Below are positions 36,316 to 48,100 of a DNA stretch of 64,000 bases, in pieces. Made by a program: the position numbers and the translations under genes. Source of the stretch: Hippopus hippopus (Eukaryota; Mollusca; Bivalvia; Cardiida; Cardiidae); contig OX328107.1 of assembly GCA_946811185.2 (NCBI GenBank), positions 27,983,587-28,047,586 of the forward strand. The letters run 5' to 3'. The first letter of the stretch is position 1. Every line of letters starts with the position of its first letter. Below the pieces are notes generated by a model. The model did not search any database. It was not told the DNA's origin and was given only the letters and a program-made list of their open reading frames with translations.

Positions 36316-36327
36316 ACTGACTGACTG

Positions 36328-36525
36328 ACGTTTTACGCCACTTTTAACATATTTTCAGTCTTATCACGGCGACAGCTCACATACATGTATTCATCCATGT
36401 CCTTGGTTTACCAGTGCTAGGATAGGGCTCCGAAGTGTCTTATCCAAGGACACTCTTATGCAAAACCCAGAAGGAGGGTTGAACTCTAGGCTTCCAGGTT
36501 GTGAGTCCTGTTCTCTACAAAAGAG
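36328..36525 (-). mobile_element. S3 SINE, minus orientation
   Basis: Body GTGCTAGGATAGGGCTCCGA and AAGGACACTCTTATGCAAAA; the head complement GGTTGTGAGTCC is partial. Confidence 0.7.
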
Positions 36526-36544
36526 CCACACAAGAACCTATGAC

Positions 36545-36740
36545 ATAGATTGTCTCCTTACGAAACTGAAAAGTTTTAGACTTTGCTGCTTACAAGATGA
36601 TGCATGCGACAAATTAAAAGGTGGCCAAGATGATGAAATTTGTCTCTGAAGTAGAAAACACTGTGGATAAAGTAGAAAATGCTGGTTACAGGCAGTTTCT
36701 ACTTTTTCCACACATCGGTTTCAAAAGTCGTCTTTGCACT
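36545..36740. mobile_element. Family A MITE, diverged
   Basis: Head CTCCTTACGAAACTGAAAAG; hairpin arms AAAGTAGAAAATGCTGGTTA and GCAGTTTCTACTTTTTCCAC. Confidence 0.6.
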
Positions 36741-36975
36741 ACGTGTGCTCTGATAAATCGAACTGATCTTTATTCGATTTAGCAAGTTGTCACTGTATGC
36801 GAATAAGATGGCATTTATACACTGCAGAGAATAAAATTCGTATCACAGAATATGCAAAAGCCTTAAAAAGACAAACAAGACCTGTTCTTTACACAAAACG
36901 TGAGTCTTATCTTGAATCTATACCGTCCGCTTGTTTATATTTTTGCAAGCCTATGAGATGATAATCTTTATGTTT

Positions 36976-37210
36976 TTCCGACTCATGACCTGGTGGTTGT
37001 GAGTTCGATACCCGGTTGAGGCGAACTTTCTTTCCGGCGTATTTTCGCCTCTCACCTCTGCTGAAGCATGTGAGAAAAGTAGTCGGTGGCTTTGGAAAGA
37101 AGGTTGTGTTAGTACTGGTGTGAGAAAGCCAGGAAACACATGTGCGTCACCGACCGCCATGATATGACCTTAGCTGTTAAAGTGGCGTTAAACCCCAATA
37201 CAACCAACCA
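36976..37210 (+). mobile_element. S1 SINE, 5' truncated
   Basis: Starts at CCGACTCATGACCTGGTGG, so box A is lost; otherwise almost identical to 33253-33520. Confidence 0.87.
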
Positions 37211-37302
37211 ACAAATTATGTTTTTCCGTGAATTTTTTTATTCAGCTGTCAAAAGAACTCGATGTTATAATTCATTAAGCGCCCTTTACTATTTTAGATG
37301 CC

Positions 37303-37479
37303 TTTGCGGTCAGTGTAGATGAAGATCAGACTGCACAAAACGTGCAGTTTGATCATTGATCTGCACTGACCGTTTTGCTGAGACATTCAGGACAACGGTA
37401 ACCCTAAAATTACTCTTATTTGGGTCTTATTTCTGAAATGAAAATGTCCCTTTGTTTTATTCGGCGCTCAAGGGTTTAA
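37303..37479. mobile_element. Family C-related element
   Basis: Stem GAAGATCAGACTGCACAAAA / CGTGCAGTTTGATC and end TTCGGCGCTCAAGGGTTTAA. A fragment of the same family (TGAGTCTTATCTTGAATC) lies at about 36890-36935. Confidence 0.75.
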
Positions 37480-37806
37480 ATTGCTTTTTTGTGCATTCAA
37501 TGTTTCAAACAGGATTCGGGTAGTGAAATTAGATGCACGTGTTTTCGGGGATAGTGATTCACAGCCAATCAGAATAGAGATTTAAGCTTTGCGCTTTCGA
37601 TTAGAAGGAAGCTCTACTCCACTCATTTTTTTTTTTTTTTTCTTTTAACTATTGTTTGTATGTTGAAGGATGGTTAAACAAACAGTCCCTTTCCCCGTTG
37701 TTTTCCTCCCGTCATTGCCTTCAACCACCGACACAATTCTGGTGAATTTGTTTTTCTAATCACAGTATTCGGGAAGTTATTTGTATGGCAGAGAAACAGG
37801 TCACCT

Positions 37807-38003
37807 GGGTTCGTATTCACCAACCATTCTGTAGAACGTTCTTCGTTTTATTTCTTTAAGATTTTCTAAATTTGAAGTAATATGACTTCTGATTGGCTAG
37901 ACCAAATGGTTTAGCTAGTCAGAAGTTGCGTTACTTTCAAATCTAGAAAGTTATTGAGAATTAGAAAGAGTATTCTTAAGAGTCGTTGGTGAATACGAGC
38001 CCT
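37807..38003. mobile_element. Family D palindromic MITE
   Basis: GGGTTCGTATTCACCAACCA to TTGGTGAATACGAGCCC, with the inner palindrome CTTCTGATTGGCTAGACC. Confidence 0.88.
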
Positions 38004-38231
38004 GCGGAATGCCGTTCACTAAACTGTGTAGATTTAATTTTAAAGCAAATTATTTGGAACTGTACATACACACCTTCCTGCTTTACCCAAAGGCATTCAG
38101 CTGGCGTAAAGTTAAGCTTAAAATATTTACTCATATCGTAGTTATGCAGTTTAGTGCAACTTGATGCTTACTTACCTAACCTGCGTAAGCAAAAATTTCG
38201 CGCATACACAGTTTAGTGAAAGGCAGCCCTG
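38000..38231. mobile_element. 232-bp MITE with TTCACTAAACTGTG TIRs
   Basis: AGCCCTGCGG...TTCACTAAACTGTG at the left and CACAGTTTAGTGAA...GGGCT at the right are inverted. The interior also pairs partly (GCGTAAG words). It abuts the right end of a family D element. Confidence 0.65.
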
Positions 38232-38260
38232 ACCACATTATCTTATACGTGGGCGGCTTT

Positions 38261-38488
38261 TTAACTCTTTACCACACGACCAAATTTTAGATTTGTTCAA
38301 ACTAAAATCATTTGCAGACGACGAATTATAGGTAGGTGGCTCAAATGTTGGAACTTATTTGTATTTCAATGGTTAGTAAACATTGTTGGAAAATGAGAAA
38401 ATGCTGGTTACCAGCATTTTCTCATTTACCCACAATGTTTTCAAAAGCACGGGGTCGTCAACATTCGGGGTGGCTTGTTAAAGGGTTG
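38261..38488. mobile_element. Family A MITE
   Basis: TTAACTCTTTACCACACGAC head, hairpin GAGAAAATGCTGGTTACCAG, tail GGCTTGTTAAAGGGTT. Confidence 0.85.
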
Positions 38489-38489
38489 A

Positions 38490-39655
38490 AGAAATATATA
38501 TAGATTTTTGTGAAAACTTAGAGTTGTAATTTCCCACTTTGAGTCTAATCTTGTTCATAGATCTATATCAAGTCCACTCTTTTTCGGATCATAAATTTTC
38601 GACTATTCCATAATAAAAGCGCTTGCAGCCGAAAAAATGTGGCTGAAAAGACTAGATTTGTCTCTAAGGAAAAAGAGGTACATGTAGCATTTTTAAACTA
38701 TCATTTCCTGCGATATTTTAACATACAGGGTAACAACTTTGGAGACATTGAGAACAGAATGAATCTGGTATCAAATGAAAAAAAAAAAACGATCATTGTC
38801 ACTTTTTTTTTTCTTTCGCTATATAAAAGGTTTGCCAATTTCAATAACTCGAGTTTAAAGCTCAGATTACTCTGCGTGTCTATACTTTGGGTGGTAGTGC
38901 GATCTGAAGCATTTGCAAAAACAAATTTATTGAAAGGTCTCATCAGATCAAGTAGGGGCTAATCAGAGGTTCCGTGTCGGGCCTTTGGCCAAAGATTCTG
39001 TCAGTGGGTCATTATTTTAAGTAGAGATTACACAAGGAAAAGATTTATGACTTTTATAATTTTTTATGCCGATAACGACTTCGCACTGTGATGCAGCTCT
39101 GAATGCCGTAAAACAAACTACCTTATATTCGGATTGCTACTATGGATTTTCCTGCTAGACTTCGGCGGTAATCGTCAGAAAACCAACTTTATCACGATTC
39201 TTTTGTATCAATCCTTCAAGAGCTGATCCAGAATGAAAGAATAAATGTAAGTCTAAAATTGAAAGCCCCATACATCGCTAGATCAGTTGATTAGGTCATA
39301 CAAGATCGAAGTGTCATTTGTTTTCGCGGCGAACAGTAGCCCTATTTTATTAGCAACGACTTTTATGGGTTTCTCATTCTGACATTCGTCGTGCACCCTG
39401 GGTCTTAACGGTTCCTTCATAGTGTCCTGTAGCAAACTCCAACTTCGAATTTTGTCGCTGTTTTAACGGCAAATTTGGATACTTTTAACTGAATTTGTTC
39501 AATAAAATACCAGAAGTAAGATTGATAAATGAATTCTCGATTGATAAAGGATATTTGTACAAAGCTTGCTTATTTATGAGCCAAATGAATTCTTATTCAA
39601 TACCACCATGTTATGTTACGAACCACCATGGAATAGGTGCAAATGTTCCAAATGA
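38490..39655. other. No gene recognised
   Basis: AT-rich sequence with open frames of about 100 codons or less that lack splice or start support. A diverged repeat tail (CATACAAGATCGAAG...) is possible near 39300. Confidence 0.5.
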
Positions 39656-39682
39656 ATTCTGCCCACCTGACTTGTGACCTGG

Positions 39683-40003
39683 GCCCCGTTTTACTAAGGT
39701 AGTTACGGACAAAATTTGCGTAAGTTTTACGTAACTATAGTATAGTGGCATTAATCTGTCATGAGATACACAATAACTGTCATGATTATTTTAAAAAACT
39801 ATTGCGATAAATCAAAGTTTCCTGGAAATTTTATCTAGATAAAATGAAAAGATAAAATTTACAGGAAACTTTGGTTTATCGCAATAGTCTTCTAAAATAA
39901 TCATGATAGTTATCTCGTATCTCGTAGCAGATTAATGCCACTATACTGTAGTTACGTAAAACTTATGCAAATTTTGTTCGTAACTTCCTAAGTAAAACGG
40001 GGC
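39683..40003. mobile_element. 321-bp near-perfect palindromic MITE in SINE, 5-bp TSD
   Basis: The ends GCCCCGTTTTAC / GTAAAACGGGGC are inverted repeats extending over nearly the whole element (GTTACG.., ATAATCATGA, TTGCGATAAA.. arms). It is flanked by CCTGG at 39678-39682 and 40004-40008, a 5-bp target duplication within the S1 SINE head. Confidence 0.85.
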
Positions 40004-40194
40004 CCTGGTGGTTATGGTATCGATACCCAGTTGAGACAGACTTTCCCGTGGTGTTTTTTTTTCACCTCTCACCTCTGAAGCATGTGAGAAAAGAAGTCAG
40101 TGACTTGAAAAGAAACTTGTGTCAGTACTAGTTTGAGAAAGCCTGGAAACATGCATAGGTGTACTGACCGCCTTGATGACCTGTTGTTAAAATG

Positions 40195-41400
40195 GGTCTG
40201 GCGAATCACCGAAATACCACCGAAACACCGAAATACCCCATTTTTTTTTTTCTATAATTAGTTAAAATTGTCTTTTTTGTGGTTTTAACACAACTTATGT
40301 TTATATTGATGAAAGGTGGTTAGTTTAAAACAAAATAACATTCCATTGATGTCCACCGTAATAAATATTCACCGAAATACCCATTGTCCACCGAAATACC
40401 AGCACAACATAGTCAAATATGTCGATTCAGGGAGTTTACATTCTTACTACAGTAGCTATTTTACAAGGTTGATGTGTCTGATCTATATCCATAAATATGC
40501 TCGGAAAAAATTGTTTTCTTTCGTGACATTTGAATAATGAAATTAAAGATTAACGTGTCTAGAAAACTGGCCGCCATTTTGAATCGGGTAAACATGTCTT
40601 AAATTTGTAGACTTGTCTAAATCCCACATCTGCTGACGATAAATATCGATATAGGTCTACATGATAGAGAGAGAGAGAGAGAGATATATATATATAACAC
40701 TGCAGTTCACTCTATAGGTCAGTAAACATAGTGGAAAAAGCAGAAAATGTTGGTCAAAGGCGACATGCACGTTAGGATGGATACATCATTCAATGCTTAA
40801 TTTAGGTACTTCGTTTGCAAATGGAATGCACTTGCATTCTCTGTGGAGTATATTTGTGTTTATAATTTAAAGAAATAATCTATAGGTGACAATGCCATGC
40901 TGATAACTCCTAAGTCTTTATTTTGTGTAATAAAGATCGGGTATTTCGGTGTGTCAGGACTAGACACGCAAGTATTTCGGTGATTGTTCTCCATGTGAAT
41001 CAATGATCAGTGTATATTCACAACATTTTTCTTCAACATTAATCTTCTCAATAGTGATCATTACTTTAATTAATCATGTTTTCTGTGTAAAAGAGACAAA
41101 TCTTGTGGAAGTAGAATCCCTAAATTAACAAATATTTACAACATCAAGCATGTATTACGGTGGATTTAAATACGGCTATCCCGGTGCACTTTGTTTACTT
41201 CAAACCTCAATGTTATGTTGTTATTTTGTCATTATGATTAAAACTAACAGCCTTTCATCTCTATAAACGTTATTTGGGTCAAACAACAGAAAAAAAGACA
41301 AATCTGTTCTACTTCAATAGTAATCAGAACACAGTAATAAAAAATTAGGAGTATTTCAGTGTTTCGGTTATATTTCGGTATTTCGGTGATTCATCGGACC
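40195..41400. mobile_element. 1.2-kb TIR element with 10-bp TSD (MULE-like?)
   Basis: TIRs of about 24 bp with core GAATCACCGAAATACC at the left and its complement at the right (GGTATTTCGGTGATTC). The direct duplication TGTTAAAATG at 40185-40194 and 41401-41410 matches the SINE tail, so the 10-bp TSD is directly visible. Further ACCGAAATACC copies occur inside. No transposase ORF. A 9-11 bp TSD is typical of Mutator-like elements (inference). A short (GA)n(TA)n tract lies at about 40670-40697. Confidence 0.75.
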
Positions 41401-41440
41401 TGTTAAAATGGCATTGAACTCCAATACAAACAAATCCAAA

Positions 41441-42033
41441 TGAATTCTAGAAATGCAACATATAGAATCATATTATGTCTTTTTTAGAGTGGAATTTTGT
41501 TCCGCATGGTGTAGTTCAATCATTGAAACAGAATTTATTAAAGATCTGTAGTCAGTGCTAGTTTGTTAGGAAGCCGTCTGCATGATTGAAAAAACATGGA
41601 GAAAGCTCTGTCTGCAAAACGACTGGATAGCATATGATTGAATCTCTGAATGTAGCTCATGATTGAATCTCTGAATGAATCTGGCCATTATTTATCAAGA
41701 CAGCGGCTGAATATTTCATATTGCATTGCTTCTTATAGCTTACAGGTTTTTAGAGACATAAAGTTTGCTACATAGAACTGAATGAGACCGGTTACATGTT
41801 ACACGCAAATGAAAATAAAATGTGTAATGTTTTATTGATAAATGTTGAAGCATATACATGTGTATGTACTTGGACTAGGCGAGCAGTAGCAATCCACAAC
41901 TGTTTATTAGCTATTAATATGGATAAAGCAATGTTTCAAAAATGAGCAATAGGGATACCTTGAATAAGCAGCACAAGAATTAATTTAATATTATTTAATA
42001 TTTTACATATTACTTAATATACATTTATTACAG
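41441..42033. other. Sequence upstream of first RFWD3 coding exon
   Basis: AT-rich with no CpG-rich promoter signature. The acceptor at 42033 implies that the true first exon and promoter lie further upstream, and I could not locate them. Confidence 0.5.
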
Positions 42034-42162
42034 AATAAAAAGATGACATGGAAGTTGACAGGGATGCTGTGCATATTTCGCCAAACTCTGTGTCATCCAA
42101 CTGGGGACGCAGAAACCAGTTCTTTCCTCCATTGCCAGTTGTTCCAGATTCTATTGCTCAGT
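42034..42162 (+). CDS. RFWD3: RFWD3 first visible coding exon
   Basis: A TTTATTACAG acceptor precedes 42034 and a GTAAGT donor follows 42162. The ATG at 42048 (context GACATGG, G at -3 and +4) opens a frame of 38 codons plus 1 nt, beginning [18 protein letters not shown] at 42036 blocks this frame if splicing uses 42034, so 42034-42047 would be 5' UTR. If the second AG at 42041-42042 is used, the exon starts at 42043 in phase and could extend an upstream coding exon as xDDMEVD. An out-of-frame ATG lies 5 nt upstream, at 42043. Confidence 0.8.
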
Positions 42163-45100
42163 GTAAGTATGAGCTCAACAGCATTATAGTGGTTTTACTG
42201 AAGAAACTGATGCTTTCATTATGTAGAGAAAGAAGACTTGAAAACATTGAAGTGAAAAGGAGAATATGTGCTTTAGTAGCATTTTCTCCTGTTCCCACAA
42301 TATTTTCTACCCTTTCAAAGACAAATTCCATTTTTTGAGTCAAGTGTGTTATCTGCAACAGCGTTAAATCTGGATGAGTCTTAACCCTTTACCACACAAT
42401 GACACCTTTTAACGACCCTGTAGAAGAGGCCTTTTGAAAACATTGTGGGAAAAGGAGAAAATGCTGGTTAACCAGCATTTTCTCCTTTTCCCACAAAGTT
42501 TTCTGACCTATCAAAGAAAAGTTGCATCATTTGAGCCACTATGAAATTGTCGTCTGCAAATGCTTTCAATTTGGATAGGTCTTAAGTTTTGTCGTGTGGT
42601 AAAGGGTTAAATTTTTTTTTGTCTGTAAGAGTCAGCCCAATACCATAAGAGAAGTGTATGGACATACACACAAGCAGCACAAAGGAGAGGAAATTTTTTC
42701 AATGAAGTCTTAAACCCTCTACCACAAAATCTTGAGTTTTATCTACCCTGAGGGTGAAGGCTTTGTAAAACATTGTGGGAAAAAAGGGAGAAAATGCTGT
42801 TAGCTAGTGATGAGTATTTTCTCCTTCTCCCTCAAAGTTTTCTGCCCATTCACTTACAAATTCCACCATTTCAGTCACATTTAATTTGTTGTCTGCATAT
42901 GCTTTGACTTTAGACAAGTCCAGAGTTTTGTTGTTTGGTAAAGGGATAACAGACAATAGAATTTCAATCCTGTCTGCAATGAAAACATTTATATTTGATA
43001 AATCCAGTGTGATTCGAATGAACTATTTGTCTTTAGAATAGAACTGTAGAAAATATTGTGGGAACAGTAGAAAACCTGGTCACCAGCCTGCAAAAGAATC
43101 CTTTTGAAATATAATACAAAGAGAGAAATTGCTGGTTACCAGCATTTCTGGCTTTCACCAAATGTTTTCTATATGATCTTGTAGTAAATCTCATTATTTG
43201 AGCCACATCAAATCTGTTGCATGGAAATACTTTGAAAATAGAATAGATGAATCTAATATTTGTCATCTTGTAAAGAGTAAAGTTATACATTTGCGTAAGT
43301 CTTTGCCAAATGCCAAACCTGTGCTTGTCCAAATTGAAAGCAAGATAAATGTGACTGGAAAATTGAAATTTGTTTTCAGAAAGGTAGAAAACTACCCAGA
43401 GGAAGATGCAGTTCGAAAACATTGTGGGAAAAGGGGAAAATACTGGTTATTAGCATTTCTCCTTTTCCAACAATGTTTTCAAAAGCCCTACTTCTCATAG
43501 CTGTTAAAATGTGGGATTCTTTTGTAAAAGGGTAGAAGAAAGTTAACTCTACCACACAATGATGACTTTTGATGACCCTGAGGTAGAAGCCTTTTGAAAA
43601 CATTGTGGGAAAAGGAGAAAATGCTGGTAACCAGCATTTTCTCCTTTTCCCACAATGTTTTCTAACCATCCCAAATAAAATTTCAATTTTTCAGTCACAT
43701 TTATTTTGTCGTCTGCAAATGCTTTCAATTTGGACCAGTCTATAAATTTGTCGTTTGGTAAAGAGTTAAAGCAGGACAAAACTGCTTACTATTTACCCTA
43801 TACCTGACTGCGTAAGTTGACTCTTACATGCTGAAAGCATTTGCAGGTAACAAGGTAAATGTGGCTCTAATTTTTGAACTTGTTTAAACAGAAAACAGCG
43901 TTGAAAAAGGAGAAATTTGTGGTAACCATCATTTTCTCCTTTACCCATGATGATTCTGTAAGAGACATATATTATAACACATGAAAAAATATAAGCTGAA
44001 ATTTTAGATTGACCCTCCACCAAACAATCCTATGCTTTTACGGTCCTGATGAAGAATGCTTCTGAAAATTTTTTGGGAAAAGGAGGAAATGCTGGTGACC
44101 GGCATCTCCTTCTTTTCACACAATGCCTTGTACCATATCAAAGATCCTAACATCATTTGTACTAATTTCAGTCATCTGTAGTCTGTAGCTGCTTTCAGTT
44201 TGAAAGAGTATACAATCTGATCTTTGGTAAAGAATACAGAAAAATTTTTCTGTTTCAGCTTCTGACAGCAGTGGAGCTCCTTTGTCCACATTATCTCAGC
44301 CAGCAGAAGAGGCTCATAGGGCTGGCATGCTGAGCAGAAATCTGCTGCTGGCAAGGTAAGGACTATTTCTTTTTGGCACAGTCCAAACAGTATTAACCCT
44401 TTTCCACACAACAAAATTTTTGGAGTTGTCCAAATTGAAAGCATTTGCAGACGACAAAATTATATTTGGTTTTAATGGGAAAAGTTCTCTGAGAAAGGAT
44501 AGAAAACGTGGGAAAAGGAGAAAAGGCTGTTTACCAGCATTTTCTCCTTTTCCCACAATGTTTTCATCTTCAAGGTCACTATAACTTAGGATTGTGTGGT
44601 AAGGTGTTAAGTCTTTACTGCATGACAAAGTTTTAGACTTTTCCGAAATTGGAATCATTTGCAGGCGACAAATGAAATGTGGCTGAAATATTGGATTTGA
44701 TCTTTGATCACATTGAAAACATTGTGGAAAAAAGAGAAAATGCTGGTTACCAGCATTTTCTCCTTTTACCGCAGTGTTTTCAAAAGCTTTCCTACTGAGG
44801 GTTCTTAAAACTCAATCTGCTTGCTTAACCCTTTACCAAACAATCTTGAGTTTAACTACCCTGAAGAAGAAGGCATTCAAAAACATGGTGGGAAAAGGAG
44901 AAAATGCTGGTAGTAAGTGTTTTCTCCTTTTCTAGGAATTTTTTGTACCTCATTGAATTTAAGGTTAAAATCATCATTTAATTTGATGTCTGCAAATAGG
45001 TGTAATTGGATTGAGTCCAAGATTTTGTTGTTTAGGAAAAAGTTAGATCTTAAAGCTCTGAATTAATGAATTGGACATTTTTAACTCTTTACCACACAAT

Positions 45101-48100
45101 CCTGACTCTTAACGACCCTGAGAAAGAAGCCTATAGAAAACATTGTGGGAAAAGGAGAAAATGCTGGTAACCAGCATTTTCTCCTTTTCCCACAATATTT
45201 TCTACCCTATCAAAGTCAGAAATCATCATATTACCAAGATTTAATTTGTTGTTTGCAGATGTTTTGAATTTGGTGCAGTCCAAAAATTTGTCGTTTGGTA
45301 AAGAGTTAAAGGGGAGGAAAGCAATCAACACATTGTTATAACAAGGTTGTGTTAGCCAGAATTCAACCTTTTTCGATTTTAGCTTGCTTCTTTTCGAAGA
45401 AAACATCAAGTTATTGTCGTAGCAGTCTGCGTTATCGTCTGTTTCGTTTTGCAAAACTTTGACATTTTATTTCTCTGGTATTACTGAAGATATTTAATTA
45501 AAACTTGGCTAAGTTATTAACTATCAAAAGGGGAACCGATACAAGAAGGACAGGTAACATCAAAGTTTTTGACTTAGTTATGCCCCTTGTTAGACTTAAA
45601 AGTTTCACTGAAAATCTAGCAACCACATCCAAGAGTGAGCACCCACATGTGATACTCTTGTTATTCCTAGGATCCTCCATATCTTTTTCTTTTTTACATA
45701 GCTTTAGTCAATTTAATTGAAATAAAACACTATTGATTGCCTTTTTGCCATTTGCATAAGTCAGATTAGTTTCCATTTTGGATATTTCTGGCTCACTTTC
45801 AAACAGTATCAAGTTGTTCCTGACTTGATAAAGGTTTTCTCTTATAGTATTGTTTCACTTCATAACCCTTGCAGTCTTGGAGAGACATTTAAACACAAAG
45901 ACTACTGTAACTTAAGTGTGGTAAAATGATTGTCAACAGAAAATAGAAATGCGTGGCAGATAATTGTCTTAAGATATATTTGATCTTGAATTAATGGCTA
46001 ATTTATGTCATGCAATGACAACAAAGGATAGAGAAGATTATGGGAAACAGAGAAAATGCTGGTTACAAGCTGCTTATGCTGCATTTCTTGCTGTTATGAA
46101 ACATTAAAATTATAGCATTTTACCCCATATAGACCTTGGCAACAATGCATCATTTTTCTGCGAAATGGCGAAGCAGTACAAATTCTGTTTCATGCTGTGG
46201 TTGGTTTCGACAGCTTCCTACACGAATAACCAGAACCGGGACCCAAAAAAACAATAATACAAAAAATACAAAAGTGTATTATCAAAAGTAAGTTATGGGC
46301 TTAATTCACTGCTAGAGGAGGTTTTATATTATAAATTAGGTTATAGAAGGCCGAGTTTGTCAAGAAACATGGGCTCATGCAAGGACTGAAGCAAAATGGA
46401 TTGATAATCTATCTTAATAATGGTATGTTTTTAAATGTTCCTATCACTTCCTTTGATTTCAGATCAGGTTCACTTCAGAACTGGGTTGTCCAATCTACAA
46501 GATCACAACATGGAAGCCAAGCACAGGTGAGACTTACACCTTTACCACACAATCTCAAGTTTTAATGACCCTAATGAAAACACCAAGTCTAAGATTTTTT
46601 CATGCCAAGCCCTTGTTGCACAGTCAATAGCATACAGAACTTAAGACCTGGGTCCGTATTCACCAACCATTCTTCAGAATATTCTTAGTCTTACGCTGCA
46701 GAATTTTCTAGATTTGAAAGTAACACAACTTCTGATTGGCTAAACCATTTGGTTTAGCCAATCAGAAGTTGTGTTACTTCAAATCTAGAAAATTCTTGAG
46801 AATTAGACAAAGAATATTCTTAAGAATGGATGGTGAATACGGACCCAGGTCGCCTGTTCAAATCCCAAGCTTGGCTAATTTCTTTCCAAAGATTAATAAT
46901 AGTCATTGTGATAGGATTTATTCCTATCTCGCTGCTGATTATTGTTTCAACATGGTCATGTTGGAAAGCAGCCTGTGGCTTTGGAAAAATACTGTACTAA
47001 GTACCTGTAAAAGAAACTCTAGGAAAGCATGGATAGGTGAACTGGCAGCCGCAATATAGCTGAAATAATATTGAAAACAAGGTTAAACACAAAACAAACA
47101 AACAAGAGGTCCTGTGCAGCTCAGTTCTAAAGTGTAGGACTTGTGTCCTGGAGGCCCTGGGTTTGAGCCGTACTGAATCTACAGGGTTTATTGTGGAGTT
47201 GTCCTTGGGCAAGAAGACAGGTTTATACCCCCATTCCACTGAGCGGCGATTCTGCTATGCTTCGGAATTTTGGTCAAAAGGCCATGAATTGCAGGAGAAA
47301 CGGCAACAGCGCAGTAGAAATGCTTTGATTGTAGTAGAAGCATATCAGAAGCTTCTTGATCCCCACTTTTAACCTCCATTCCACTGAACAGCCATTCCTC
47401 TATGCTTCAAAATTATAGTAAAAAAGCTGTTAATAATAGCAGGAACGGCAACAGTGCAATAGAAATGCCTTGATCATAGTAGAAGCATATCGAAAGCTTC
47501 ATGATCGCCACTTCAGGGCGTCTGCCATGGGCTCAAAGTGCCATTAAAGCATAGTAAAAGGGTAGCAAGAAATTCGTGAACACAGTAGTATCCTAGCTGC
47601 AGCGCACGTAATGTAGTGCAAGTGCAGTGCATCGTAACAAAAGCAACACCCAACCCTATCAATCTATTGTTTATGACTGCAAGTTGGAGCACAGCTACGT
47701 TCGAAGGCCGATGATCAACTGCTGCCAAAGCAGCTAAATCACCATTTCTTTAAAGAAATTTTCCACAATTGCAACAGAAGCACAGCTCCTGCTCCTAGGT
47801 CATAGCTAGGTTGCAGCAGCAATGTAGTAAGCCTGAATCCAATGAAGTAGTGGAAGCATCTTGAAGCGCTGTATAAGCGCAACAGCAGTGTGACAGGATT
47901 GTGACTAGCACAGTGAGATCGTAAGTGAAGTTAGCTATAAGCATACTGGAAACACTTGAGTCCCAAAATGTTCCCATGTTGGCGCTTCTTCGGTGACATG
48001 GAAGATTTTGGAGAAGCGCCATGATCGTCATGAGCACAGTGGAATTGCCTCCCAGTTAAATTAGGGTATAAATGAGCAACTACAACAGGGTTGAGTGAAT

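Larger units (their letters stand above)
39660..41440 (+). mobile_element. tRNA-headed SINE (S1) split by two insertions
   Basis: Pieces 39660-39682, 40004-40194 and 41401-41440 together form an S1 SINE: CCTGGTGGTTATGGTATCGA box-B head, CACCTCTCACCTCTGAAGCA body, and TTAAAATGGCATTGAACTCC tail. The interruptions are the elements at 39683-40003 and 40195-41400, each flanked by a duplicated SINE target. Confidence 0.8.

Noticed and set aside
36041..36320. Cys/Val/Trp/Gly-rich ORFs and a Thr/Asn/His-rich ORF on the other strand
   Set aside because: Translation of a TTGG/GTGT low-complexity tract in several frames.
38639..38962. 107-codon plus-strand ORF starting MAEKTRFVSKEK
   Set aside because: AT-rich composition, no splice or start support, and no recognisable family.
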